DNA of 32,053 bases. It comes from Balneolaceae bacterium (lineage in GTDB: Bacteria > Bacteroidota > Rhodothermia > Balneolales > Balneolaceae). Positions 1 to 9,522 of this stretch are shown here, piece by piece (the stretch's first letter is position 1; each line of letters starts with the position of its first letter). The notes beneath the pieces were generated by a model. That model saw only the letters and a list, made by a program, of their open reading frames with translations. It was not told the origin of the DNA and searched no databases. The DNA lies in the NCBI GenBank assembly GCA_007693295.1, contig REDT01000207.1, positions 1-32,053 of the forward strand, in the 5' to 3' direction. The translations under genes and the position numbers were made by a program.

Positions 1-36
1 GAAAATCTTAGAATCGGAAACAGATATAAAATCACA

Positions 37-3000
37 CTACTGCCCGACAGGACGGTCTTCAAACCGGCGGAGCTGTTCGAAATACTGCTCAATAAGTCGC
101 TGATATTGCTCTGAGAAGCGTGTATAATTGGGATCCTGCAGTCTCGATCGAATCTCCTGCTGGAGCTGCTCCAGGGTCATTTCCGGAGGCAGGGTACGGT
201 CATACTCCCGCACTGCCGTTCCCTCTCTCTCCTCAGATTCACCACGCTGCTGCAGCGACTCTTCCGTTTCAAGCATTCTCGACAGTATATTTTGTTGCCG
301 CTGTACCATTAGCGGGTCGGTAATTCCTCCACGCATCTCATTGATGGAATCTTCCATCTCTTCAATCAGCCGCTGCATCTCGCTTAGAGTACGATCTCCG
401 GGTTCAAGTGCGCCGCGCCGCTGAAGTTCCCGGAGTTTTTGCCGGATCTCATTTTGCTGGCGTGCCAGTTGATCCAGCCGTTCCGACTCCTGTTGGGTAA
501 GCCGCTCGCCCTGGATGTCGTTAATTAAATCCTGTAACTGCTGATTTAGCTGTTGCTGATCTCCTGACATCTGCTGCAGCTCTTCAACCATTTGCTGCAT
601 GCTCATGCCTCCGCCTCCGCCATTACCCTGCTGATCCATTAGCTGATCGATCAGGGAAGCAATCATGGAGGTGAGATCATTGATACCCCCGAGCGATTCA
701 CGGGTGGCTATCGAAGACCCGCGCTGATTTCTCTCTACCATCTGATCCATAGCCCGGCCCAGCCCGCGCTCTACTTCTGCTTTTTTCCGGTTGATCTGGT
801 TTGGAATACCCGGCAGTTCGGCCGATACGGCAAAGAGTGTATCCGATACGAAAGAGAACTGATCGCTGATATTTTTCTGCGTTCGGGCAAGTTCTACAAA
901 TCCCTGGCTTCGATTTCGCGTATCTGAGGCTGTTTGAGTTACATACTCCTGCATGTTCGAAAGTTCAAGAAGCGTATAGAGCGCACGCTGAAGAGCCATG
1001 ATGTTTACCTGGATCTGCTGTCCGCCCATCTGCTGAATAGATGACCGGAACTTTTCTGCTTCCTGCTGAAGCTGCTCACTGATCTGCTGCTGTTGCTCTT
1101 GCATCTCTTCTGAAGGCGCAGACTCACCATTTCCTGTCTGTTCGGATGCGTCATTCTGAAGTTCCCTGAGCTGATCTTTAACCCTGTTCAGTTGTTCCTG
1201 CGACTCCTCTTTTAACTGTTTCAATCTCTCTTCAGACCGCTTGGGGGGATTGCTATCCAAATCCTGCAGCTGTTTTTCAAGATTCTCAATATCGTCTCCA
1301 ACCGACTCCAGTTCATTTTCAAGCTGCTGCAGGGATTGATCGCTTTGCGGAGCGGTTCGCTCTGCGAGATCTTCGTACTGTCGTGCCAGTTTATCGAGAT
1401 CGCTGTTCATCTTCAGGCGCTTGAAAAGCTCAGCCGTTCTCTCGAGGCGTTCGCGATAAAGATTTTCGTTGAAATCCATATTCTCAAGAGCCCTTTCAAT
1501 CTCCTGTGGCGACATACTCTCCAGCGCCTTCTGCATCTGCTCCATAGCTTCCCGCAGGGCAGGGTCATCCAGTTCTTTCATCAGCTGCTGAAGTTCACGA
1601 TAGGCTTGCTGGGTTTCCTGCGAAACATTATCGTTTTGCTGCATCTCCGACCGGAGCTGCTCAAACTGCTCATTCATCCTTTTTACGGCTTCGTCAATCT
1701 CCTCTTGCCGTTCGCGGATTTCATTCATCATCTGCTCCTCTTCATACCCGCCCTCAGGATTTTGCCGAAGTCTTTCCAGGAACTCTTCGTACTCTCGTTC
1801 CATATCGCGAAAGTTGTCTGTAATCTGATCCAGATCGCTCTGTACGTCTCGCTCCTTACTGTCGAGGTCTTCAAAGTAGTCGGCCAGCGAAGGCACCTGG
1901 ATGATCACGCTTTGAGACTCACTCCATTTATATCCTGATACTTCATCGTTGTCCCACACCCTGATGGTAAAGGTCAGTTCATCCCTGGGCCGCAAATTCA
2001 AATCGGTCAGGTCCCAGCCGAATGCTTCAGTTCGTCCATTCCGTGGCCGTTCCAAAGGTTTGGTTCCGGTGATGGGTTCATCCACAAAAGCGCGGGTCAG
2101 CCGCCATCGCAGCTCTGCGCGGGTCAGTCCAAAATCGTCGGTAGCCTGGTATAAAACTTCTACGGAGCGCGGGTCGGTTTTCAGTACGGTTCCAACGGGC
2201 TCCTGTATGGTTACTGCCGGGTATTGATCCTGCCTGAGATTAACTCTTGTGGTGTATGGGTTGCGGTTTTTCAACCCATCTTCATCCACCATTTCAAAGA
2301 GGAGGGTATCGGAGGCCTGGGGTTCCAGGTCGAACTGATAAGCGCGATTGTCTGAACCCTCCATTTTCGACAGATCGATCCATTCACCTTTCGACTTCAC
2401 CCGGATTGACTCAAGTGCTTTATTGGTGGTTCCTTCCAATTGAAGGGAAGAGCCCGGGTAGAGGTTGATTTCCGAAAATGGATAGGATTGCCGGTTTTGG
2501 GGCAACCCCGTGTAGGAGGGAGGCGTAACCCTTGCAATCAACTCCTCAAATCGTGGCTGTAACTGAACGTCAACCCTGTAGGGTTCACTTTTAAAACCAT
2601 CCATCTCAATGCGATAGGTAATACTGTTTGTCAGCTCTATAGCGGCAGCAGAAAATTGATCTGTTCCGCTCTGCTGAAGGGGCCGGCTCCTGAAATCATC
2701 TTCGAGATCTGTTTTAAATTCAAATTGCAGCCGATCGGGCAGGGTGCCGTTGTTAAAAAGAATGGAAGCTTGAAACTCAGAGCCATGTTCAATAGTGGTA
2801 TCGCCGGGTGCAATCGCAAATTCGAAGGGGTTCGGTTTCTCAAACGATTCCCAGAAAGCAATGGCTCTTTTAGAATTATCAGGCTGGGTAATTCCTGCCA
2901 AGCCGAAAAGGAAAACACCGGCTAAAGCCAAAATCAGTGTACTTCGAAAAGTTCTATTGGTTTCGGTACTGTTTACGAAGAGGTTAAGTTCTCTCTGAAG

Positions 3001-3402
3001 CGCATCATACTCAACTCCTTTGATGTTTGATGCAATAGCGGCATCATAAAACCTGGATTTTTTTTGATCCGGGTCCAGATAAAGGTCAAGCGCACTGTGA
3101 ACCCGGTTCTCATCAATGCTTTCAAAGAAGGAGTGATAGAATGATGTAAATGAAGCCCTCTCTTTTTTTCGATGTACCAGGAATGCAGAAAATAGTGCAC
3201 CGGCTGCCAGTACCGCCAGGTATATCGATTTAAATTCACTGCTGAAGTAGTAAAAGCCCTCAAGGAGAATTAAAAGAGAGAAGCCAACAAAAATCAAACC
3301 CGCAAATATCAAAAACATGCTCAGGGTTGACCTTCTCCCCAAACGTTTGTGAGAACGTTTCAACAGGTCTTTAATCTGCTGAATATCCGGTTTGTTTTGC
3401 AT
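37..3402 (-). CDS. DUF4175-like membrane protein with long Q/E-rich coiled-coil region
   Basis: 1121 aa ORF; two N-terminal TM segments (TLSMFLIFAGLIFVGFSLLILL, IYLAVLAAGALFSAFLV) plus a third (TLILALAGVFLFGLAGI), extracytoplasmic beta-type region, then a very long Gln/Glu-rich coiled coil with a GNGGGGGMSMQQM linker. Family assignment from general resemblance only. Confidence 0.7.
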   Translation of the reverse strand: MQNKPDIQQIKDLLKRSHKRLGRRSTLSMFLIFAGLIFVGFSLLILLEGFYYFSSEFKSIYLAVLAAGALFSAFLVHRKKERASFTSFYHSFFESIDENRVHSALDLYLDPDQKKSRFYDAAIASNIKGVEYDALQRELNLFVNSTETNRTFRSTLILALAGVFLFGLAGITQPDNSKRAIAFWESFEKPNPFEFAIAPGDTTIEHGSEFQASILFNNGTLPDRLQFEFKTDLEDDFRSRPLQQSGTDQFSAAAIELTNSITYRIEMDGFKSEPYRVDVQLQPRFEELIARVTPPSYTGLPQNRQSYPFSEINLYPGSSLQLEGTTNKALESIRVKSKGEWIDLSKMEGSDNRAYQFDLEPQASDTLLFEMVDEDGLKNRNPYTTRVNLRQDQYPAVTIQEPVGTVLKTDPRSVEVLYQATDDFGLTRAELRWRLTRAFVDEPITGTKPLERPRNGRTEAFGWDLTDLNLRPRDELTFTIRVWDNDEVSGYKWSESQSVIIQVPSLADYFEDLDSKERDVQSDLDQITDNFRDMEREYEEFLERLRQNPEGGYEEEQMMNEIRERQEEIDEAVKRMNEQFEQLRSEMQQNDNVSQETQQAYRELQQLMKELDDPALREAMEQMQKALESMSPQEIERALENMDFNENLYRERLERTAELFKRLKMNSDLDKLARQYEDLAERTAPQSDQSLQQLENELESVGDDIENLEKQLQDLDSNPPKRSEERLKQLKEESQEQLNRVKDQLRELQNDASEQTGNGESAPSEEMQEQQQQISEQLQQEAEKFRSSIQQMGGQQIQVNIMALQRALYTLLELSNMQEYVTQTASDTRNRSQGFVELARTQKNISDQFSFVSDTLFAVSAELPGIPNQINRKKAEVERGLGRAMDQMVERNQRGSSIATRESLGGINDLTSMIASLIDQLMDQQGNGGGGGMSMQQMVEELQQMSGDQQQLNQQLQDLINDIQGERLTQQESERLDQLARQQNEIRQKLRELQRRGALEPGDRTLSEMQRLIEEMEDSINEMRGGITDPLMVQRQQNILSRMLETEESLQQRGESEEREGTAVREYDRTLPPEMTLEQLQQEIRSRLQDPNYTRFSEQYQRLIEQYFEQLRRFEDRPVGQ

Positions 3403-3470
3403 GTTGCTGTTTGTTGGCTTATGGTGCAGTTCGTAACCTATACAGAAGGTGTAACGTCAGTTGGCCTCAT

Positions 3471-4343
3471 TTATGAGATTTCAGATAAAGTCAATGATTT
3501 ATCCATTCTGAATTTTCCGTTATCCGATTGTACGGTAATTATTTCGTGGGTGGCATCGTGTTCAAGGAAAAGATACCATCCCTGTTCAGCTGCCATTTTC
3601 AAAAACGTTTCTTTCTCCTTCAGCGTTTGAACAGGTGCCATATCATATCCCATCACCCAGGGAAGTGGAACGTGTGCAAACGTAGGTATTAAATCGGCGG
3701 CGAAGACAATCGTGAGGTTTTTGTCGCTAAAAACAGGCAGCTGCTGACCTATGGTGTGGCCGTCCATCGGCATGGTTTTAAACCCGTTCTCAAACTCATG
3801 GTGATCTTTTACTAGATTCAATCGCCCGCTATGTTTGATGGGTTCGATATTCTCAGAAAAAAAACTGGCCTTTTCACGTGCATTCGGATGATTTGCCGTT
3901 TCCCAGTGTCGTTCGTTTACATGGTAAGCCGCATTTGGAAATACCTCTTTCAGGTTACCGGATTCATCAAAGCGGGTTGTACCGCCACAGTGGTCAAAAT
4001 GGAGATGGGAGAAAACCATATCGGTGATATCTTCCGGTTTAAGCCCAATAGCTTTCAGTGAAGAGAGCAGGTCACTGTGTTGATAATCAAGCGAATAGAT
4101 TTTCTCCATCTTTTCATCAAATTTATGGCCGCTGCCATTATCGATCAGATAGATCTTTCCGGTGGAGGCGGATTTAACCACAAGACAGCGCATGGCCATG
4201 GGTATGCGGTTCTTATCGTCTGCAGGTATCTGCCGGCTCCAGAGCGTTTTTGGCACTACACCAAACATAGCGCCGCCATCGAGCATAAACCGCCCGGCTT
4301 CAACGGGGAATAATTCAAGGTCTCCGATTTTAAGTGAATTCAT
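3471..4343 (-). CDS. MBL-fold metallo-hydrolase (lactonase-like)
   Basis: 290 aa; HLHFDHCGG metal-binding motif, DGHTIGQQ, FAADLIPT, C-terminal FLEHD. Confidence 0.85.
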   Translation of the reverse strand: MNSLKIGDLELFPVEAGRFMLDGGAMFGVVPKTLWSRQIPADDKNRIPMAMRCLVVKSASTGKIYLIDNGSGHKFDEKMEKIYSLDYQHSDLLSSLKAIGLKPEDITDMVFSHLHFDHCGGTTRFDESGNLKEVFPNAAYHVNERHWETANHPNAREKASFFSENIEPIKHSGRLNLVKDHHEFENGFKTMPMDGHTIGQQLPVFSDKNLTIVFAADLIPTFAHVPLPWVMGYDMAPVQTLKEKETFLKMAAEQGWYLFLEHDATHEIITVQSDNGKFRMDKSLTLSEIS

Positions 4344-4412
4344 TTTATGGTGGTCAAATATTAAAGTGTCAGAATTTGGGTGATACGTCTAAGCTGAACT
4401 CATACTCTATAT

Positions 4413-4443
4413 AAAAAAAGCCGGCTTCGCAAGAAACCGGCTT
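4413..4443 (-). terminator. Rho-independent terminator closing the ACIII-caa3 operon
   Basis: Minus strand: AAGCCGG-tttcttgcgaag-CCGGCTT followed by a T run (plus strand 4413-4419 is all A), about 20 bp downstream of the coxIV stop. Confidence 0.85.
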
Positions 4444-4464
4444 ATGTAAAAATGTGCTGTACAT

Positions 4465-4767
4465 TTAGAAGCTTGGAATAGGATCACTTCGATACAGGGT
4501 ATCAAGCAGTGTGATGCCTACCAGCAGCAGAAAGAAGACGACTGACGTAATTAACAACATTACATTGAACTGGCTGTCCCACCAAAGGTTCATAAAAAAG
4601 AGTGCCACAATGGTCGCTTTAACTACTGCAATGAATATAGCTACAACCACATTCCACGGATCGGGAATATTTATCCAGGTAACGGCTACTGTAATAAAGG
4701 TGAGGATGAAAAGTGCAGTGCCAATTCCCCACAAAAACTTGGCTGATGAAATATGATGTCCGCTCAT
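4465..4767 (-). CDS. Cytochrome c oxidase subunit IV (prokaryotic type)
   Basis: 100 aa, three TM segments, VVVAIFIAVVKATIVALFFMNLWWDSQFNV typical of the small CoxIV/CyoD-like subunit; directly downstream of subunit III. Confidence 0.85.
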   Translation of the reverse strand: MSGHHISSAKFLWGIGTALFILTFITVAVTWINIPDPWNVVVAIFIAVVKATIVALFFMNLWWDSQFNVMLLITSVVFFLLLVGITLLDTLYRSDPIPSF

Positions 4768-4788
4768 GAGTAAGAGATAGTTTTTCAG

Positions 4789-5448
4789 TTAATCGATCAG
4801 GTAGAGTAATGGGAAAAGGAATATCCAAATCACATCCACAAGGTGCCAGTATAGTCCGGTTATTTCAACCGGAGTATAATACCCGCTGTGAAACACCTTC
4901 TTTTTCGCTTTAATAACCAGCCAGACCATCAAGCCGATTCCAATAACAACGTGTAAACCGTGAAGGCCTGTCATCATGTAGTATATGCTGAAAAAGATAT
5001 TTGCTTTTTCATGCTCCAGGCCGTCGTACGTATAGTAGGCCCCCGGTGCAATTCCTTTTTCAAGTTTTTCGGCATACTCAAAAAACTTAATTACCATGAA
5101 TATAATCGCCAGTCCGATGGTGATGTAGAGGTTATAGATCAGCCCCTTAATCTGGTTCAGCTGAGCCGACCGGATGGCCATGGCAACCGTGAGTGAACTA
5201 CCGATCAGTACAGCCGTATTTACGGTTCCCCAAAAAGCATTCAGCTCTGTTGAAGCTTCCAGGTAAAGTTCGGGGTACCAGGCACGATAGACAATGTATG
5301 CGGCAAAAAGCCCTCCGAAAAAGAGAATTTCAGTAACAAGAAAGATCCACATCCCCAACTTTGAAGATTCAAATTGCTGATCACTGTCAACAAAGTGATG
5401 CTGTATGTGGTCTGTTTTATGCTCTATGTCAACAGAAGTTTGAGCCAT
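4789..5448 (-). CDS. ctaE: Cytochrome c oxidase subunit III
   Basis: 219 aa; KLGMWIFLVTEILFFGGLFAAYIVYR, MTGLHGLHVVIGIG, GLYWHLVDVIWIFLFPLLYL. Confidence 0.95.
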   Translation of the reverse strand: MAQTSVDIEHKTDHIQHHFVDSDQQFESSKLGMWIFLVTEILFFGGLFAAYIVYRAWYPELYLEASTELNAFWGTVNTAVLIGSSLTVAMAIRSAQLNQIKGLIYNLYITIGLAIIFMVIKFFEYAEKLEKGIAPGAYYTYDGLEHEKANIFFSIYYMMTGLHGLHVVIGIGLMVWLVIKAKKKVFHSGYYTPVEITGLYWHLVDVIWIFLFPLLYLID

Positions 5449-5458
5449 GATTTATGAT

Positions 5459-7195
5459 TTACGCTTTATCTTTGACGGTTGTTGAAATGTCCACTTTTTC
5501 ACCTGCATGGTGGCCATTGTGTTTACTGGCGATGCCAAGCTGAAATTCTGACATCGGCTTGTGGTAGTCGTAAGGCCCGTTAATAATTACAGGAGTATGC
5601 TCAAAATTGTGTAGTGGCGGAGGGGAAGATACCTGCCATTCCAGTGCCCGGCTGCCCCAGGGATTGGCCGCTGCTTTTTCTCCTCTGAAGAAAGAGTAGA
5701 GCAGGTAACCAAACATAATAAAGAAGCCAATTCCAATGATGTAAGATCCGATCGTAGAGAACTGGTGGAACGACTGGAACTGATCAATGTAGTTGAAGTA
5801 ACGCCTTGGCATGCCTTGCGACCCCATTACAAACTGCGGCAGAAAGGTCATATTAAAGCCAATAAAGATTATAATGGCTGAAAATTTAGCCCATTTTTCA
5901 CTATACATTTTGCCGAACATCTTAGGCCACCAGTAGTGAAGACCGGCCAGGAATGCCATTACCATACCACCCATCATTACATAGTGAAAATGAGCAACTA
6001 CATAGTAGGTGTCATGCAAATGGATGTCTACAGCCAGGGCACCCAGCATAATCCCGGTAAATCCTCCAATCATAAACTGGAATAGGAAAATCTGGGCATA
6101 GAGCATCGGGGTTTTCATATCTATAGAACCCCGGTACATCGTTGCCACCCAGTTAAATATCTTAATACCGGTTGGTATACCCACAAGAAATGTGAGGAAT
6201 GAGAAAACCATGTTTGCCAGTGATGATTGGCCCGCAGTGAACATATGATGGCCCCATACCAGAAACCCGATAAAAGCAATGGCAAGAGAGGAGATGGCAA
6301 TAGCCCAGTATCCGAAAATAATTTTTCTGGAAAATGTGGATATCACTTCAGAAATAACACCAAAACCGGGTACAATCATAATATAAACGGCAGGGTGGGA
6401 GTAGAACCAGAAGAAGTGCTGGTATAGAACAGGGTCACCGCCAAGAGCCGGGTCAAATATTCCGATGCTGAGCACCCTCTCCATGGTAAGAAGCAGAAGG
6501 GTTATGGCCAAAACGGGAGTTGCCAGCACCTGAATGATACTTGTGGCATAAAGAGCCCACATATTCAATGGAAGCTTGTTCCAGGTCATGCCGGGGGCAC
6601 GAAGTTTATGAATGGTTGTGATGAAGTTTACACCTGTTAAAATGGATGAAAATCCGAGTATGAAAATACCAAGAGTCATCATCATTACATTACCCCCGGT
6701 TGTGGCACTGTAAGGCGTATAGAATGTCCATCCGGTATCTACACCGCCCGTTAAGATGGCAATGAGCGTAAAGACGGCACCAATTACATAAATGTAAAAA
6801 CTGGCGAGGTTAACCCGGGGGAAAGCAACATCCTTGCAGCCAAGCTGAAGGGGCAGTATAAAGTTTCCAAGAGCGGCAGGTACAGATGGCACCAAAAAGA
6901 AGAATACCATAATTGCACCGTGCAGAGTAAATATCTGATTGTAAACATCTGCATCCATAAATGAACGGGCAGGTGTTAACAGCTCGGTACGTAAAACTAA
7001 GGCAAGCATGCCTCCCACAAAAAAGAAGAAGGCTAAAGAGGCGAGGTACATCAATCCAATCTTCTTGTGATCGACGGTCGTCATCCATGCCCAGATGCCG
7101 GTTTCCTCGTTTAGATAGTGTTTTTCAGGATATTCTTCCGGCTTGTATCGCCGGACCTGTATCTTATTTGTTGGTTTTGCTTCAGAAGTTGCCAT
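5459..7195 (-). CDS. ctaD: Cytochrome c oxidase subunit I (A2-type heme-copper oxidase, YSHPAVY motif)
   Basis: 578 aa; [66 protein letters not shown]. Confidence 0.98.
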   Translation of the reverse strand: MATSEAKPTNKIQVRRYKPEEYPEKHYLNEETGIWAWMTTVDHKKIGLMYLASLAFFFFVGGMLALVLRTELLTPARSFMDADVYNQIFTLHGAIMVFFFLVPSVPAALGNFILPLQLGCKDVAFPRVNLASFYIYVIGAVFTLIAILTGGVDTGWTFYTPYSATTGGNVMMMTLGIFILGFSSILTGVNFITTIHKLRAPGMTWNKLPLNMWALYATSIIQVLATPVLAITLLLLTMERVLSIGIFDPALGGDPVLYQHFFWFYSHPAVYIMIVPGFGVISEVISTFSRKIIFGYWAIAISSLAIAFIGFLVWGHHMFTAGQSSLANMVFSFLTFLVGIPTGIKIFNWVATMYRGSIDMKTPMLYAQIFLFQFMIGGFTGIMLGALAVDIHLHDTYYVVAHFHYVMMGGMVMAFLAGLHYWWPKMFGKMYSEKWAKFSAIIIFIGFNMTFLPQFVMGSQGMPRRYFNYIDQFQSFHQFSTIGSYIIGIGFFIMFGYLLYSFFRGEKAAANPWGSRALEWQVSSPPPLHNFEHTPVIINGPYDYHKPMSEFQLGIASKHNGHHAGEKVDISTTVKDKA

Positions 7196-7204
7196 TAAGC
7201 TTGC

Positions 7205-8146
7205 TTATTGTAAGGTTTTTAAATACTCAATAATCGCATCGATCTGACGATCGTTTAATGTACCGGCATAGGACGGCATTACCGGCTGATATCCCTTGGT
7301 AATCCGCGCATTGGGTTCAAGAATGCTCTCACGTACATAATTTTCGTCAACCACTACAATTTCACCATCTTCCATTTCTCTTTCAGACCCCCATAAACCC
7401 TGGAAGGTGGGGCCTTGCAAGCGGGTTCCGTCGGTGGAGTGGCAGGTGTCGCAGGCGTTTCGGGTAACAAGCTGCTCTCCAAGCTCTACCGGATCCATAT
7501 CATCGTCGGCAGAACCGGCTGTTTCAAGCCAGGTGTCAAAATCTTCCTGTGTATGTGCAAATACGGTAGCAAGCATATTGGAGTGAGCCGTTCCACAATA
7601 CTCAGCACAGTATACTATAGACTCACCCGGCTCTGTAACCTCAAACCAAAGTGATGTATACCGGTTGGGAAGTACATCCATTTTTACCCGATAGTCGGGC
7701 ACGAAGAAAGAGTGTATCACATCATCAGAACTCATAACCAGTTTTACAGGGCGGTTAGCCGGTACATGTAGCTCATTAACGCTTACAAAGCCGGTTTCGT
7801 AATGAAACTCCCAAAGCCAGCTTTTAGCAACAACACGAACCTCATAAGCGTCATCAGGAATGGTGATAAGATTCATATAACCGGTAAAACCCCAGCCAAA
7901 AACAATCATCACAAGAATGAGAGGAATAACAGACCATGTAATTTCCAGTTTATTGTTGTGAGATATTACAGGCGTCACATCCTCATCAGACCTTCTGCGG
8001 TATTTCCAGGAGAAGAAGATGATGGCAATGGTGATGCCGACAAGAAAAATGAGGCTTGTAACATTGATAAAATGAAATAATGCATCCGTAGTTTCAGCCG
8101 TCGTACTTTTGGCCGGAGGAAGCATAAAATCGGAAAATCTATTCAT
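7205..8146 (-). CDS. ctaC: Cytochrome c oxidase subunit II with fused C-terminal cytochrome c domain (caa3 type)
   Basis: 313 aa; two N-terminal TM segments, CuA site YCAEYCGTAHSNM, C-terminal CDTCH heme c motif with downstream PVMPSY methionine. Confidence 0.96.
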   Translation of the reverse strand: MNRFSDFMLPPAKSTTAETTDALFHFINVTSLIFLVGITIAIIFFSWKYRRRSDEDVTPVISHNNKLEITWSVIPLILVMIVFGWGFTGYMNLITIPDDAYEVRVVAKSWLWEFHYETGFVSVNELHVPANRPVKLVMSSDDVIHSFFVPDYRVKMDVLPNRYTSLWFEVTEPGESIVYCAEYCGTAHSNMLATVFAHTQEDFDTWLETAGSADDDMDPVELGEQLVTRNACDTCHSTDGTRLQGPTFQGLWGSEREMEDGEIVVVDENYVRESILEPNARITKGYQPVMPSYAGTLNDRQIDAIIEYLKTLQ

Positions 8147-8982
8147 TACTCAATTTCAATTTTGTGTGGTTGTGTAGAACCTCGCTCGCGTATCCAAAAA
8201 ACGCCTAGAAATATACCCAGAATTATGACGGTAGCCAAGCCGCCAAGCTTCATAATGTTCATTGCAACGGGCACATAACTTTGTGAGGATGGGTCGTATG
8301 TAAAACAGTAAAGAAGCACTCTATCCATAGCTGAGCCTATATTTCCATCGGCTGCTTCATAGAGTGAATTGCGCAGATCGAACTCCCTGAAATTGGCTCC
8401 GTAGAGATAACGGGTAATAACAGCCTCGGGACTTATCATCATGATGCTTGCAAGGTGAAGATATTCACCGGTACGTTCATCATATTTGTAATTGAACCCG
8501 ATTGCTTCTGTAAGGGCTTTAATTGACTCTTCATTACCGGTAAGGAAATGCCAGCCATTTTCTGCCTCAGGTCGGTTCAGTTCACTGATATATCGGTTTT
8601 TAAAGTCAGCGGCTAATTCAGGTCCCTCTTCAGGATCAATACTGAATGAAATTATCGTATAATCTTTACCGGGAGTCCAAACTAAATCTTTTACCACTTT
8701 AAATACGCCATCAAGAACCATACTGCAGAGAATAGGGCACTCGTAGTAGAGCGGATTTAGAAGAACAGGTTTTCCACTTTCAATAAGCTCACCAATGCTA
8801 ACAGAATCGCCATCAGAATTGGCGAAGCGGAGATCAAGAGGAATTTTGTCTCCAAGTTTTTCATCAACGCCAATTTCATTAAGAATGGCGGGTCTGTTTT
8901 GGTTAAGCTGTGCACTTGCGCTATCAAAAATGAAAAACACTGATATCAATAATGTGACTATCTTTGTGGTTTTCATAATCAT
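8146..8982 (-). CDS. SCO1/SenC family copper chaperone for oxidase assembly
   Basis: 278 aa; signal peptide, YYECPILCSMVLDG (CxxxC), TIISFSIDPEEGP, C-terminal TM. Stop/start overlap (TAATG) with the subunit II gene. Confidence 0.9.
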   Translation of the reverse strand: MIMKTTKIVTLLISVFFIFDSASAQLNQNRPAILNEIGVDEKLGDKIPLDLRFANSDGDSVSIGELIESGKPVLLNPLYYECPILCSMVLDGVFKVVKDLVWTPGKDYTIISFSIDPEEGPELAADFKNRYISELNRPEAENGWHFLTGNEESIKALTEAIGFNYKYDERTGEYLHLASIMMISPEAVITRYLYGANFREFDLRNSLYEAADGNIGSAMDRVLLYCFTYDPSSQSYVPVAMNIMKLGGLATVIILGIFLGVFWIRERGSTQPHKIEIE

Positions 8983-8985
8983 TTT

Positions 8986-9501
8986 TCAATCATCTGTATC
9001 TTGTGCCATAATTGTTATCGCACTGTCAATAGGAATTCGATAAATACGTTCTTCAGGATCTACAACACCGAATGATCCCAATGTAGCCTGATCTCTTTGT
9101 TGCAATTCGTTGATGTCGAAATAAAGACTTACTTCAGATTGTTGCTGCTCCGTACCGACAATCGTATAGCTGTAAATTGCCATCAGGGCAAATATCATAA
9201 CCACGATAACTGCAGTACCAAAAATTGACCAAAATACAAGTCGTGGATAGTTGAGTTTGTCGGGAACAGCGCCAAAATCGACAGACGTTTTAAAATCATC
9301 CGACGCCTCCAAAGTTACTTCATTTACATCTTCTTCTGAAACGGGCTGAACACCCGTTTCGCGTACCCATTTTTCAATAATTTCTACCGTAACACCATGT
9401 TTCTCTGCAAGTTCTTGCTTCGCAGCGTCATCGCCAGATACCGCTTTTAAAGCAATAGCGGCTTTTTCTTCTTTTGTGAATTTTTTCGGTTCCGAACTCA
9501 T
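8986..9501 (-). CDS. Hypothetical protein: N-terminal transposase-OrfA-like HTH, single TM, extracytoplasmic tail
   Basis: 171 aa; KFTKEEKAAIALKAVSGDDAAKQELAEKHGVTVEIIEKWVRETG resembles the IS3 OrfA-type HTH; TM LVFWSIFGTAVIVVMIFALMAIYSY; located between actF and sco. Confidence 0.75.
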   Translation of the reverse strand: MSSEPKKFTKEEKAAIALKAVSGDDAAKQELAEKHGVTVEIIEKWVRETGVQPVSEEDVNEVTLEASDDFKTSVDFGAVPDKLNYPRLVFWSIFGTAVIVVMIFALMAIYSYTIVGTEQQQSEVSLYFDINELQQRDQATLGSFGVVDPEERIYRIPIDSAITIMAQDTDD

Positions 9502-9522
9502 ATCAAATGTGCTTGAAAATTA

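Noticed and set aside
1336-1938. 200 aa plus-strand ORF opposite the DUF4175-like gene
   Set aside because: Antisense shadow ORF of a strongly coding Q/E-rich region; composition (L/H/F rich) is what the reverse frame of that coding sequence gives.
8986-9501. HTH-TM gene as a true transposase fragment
   Set aside because: It lacks any catalytic (DDE) part and inverted repeats, continues into a TM segment and is tightly packed in the operon, so it is treated as a resident gene rather than a mobile element.
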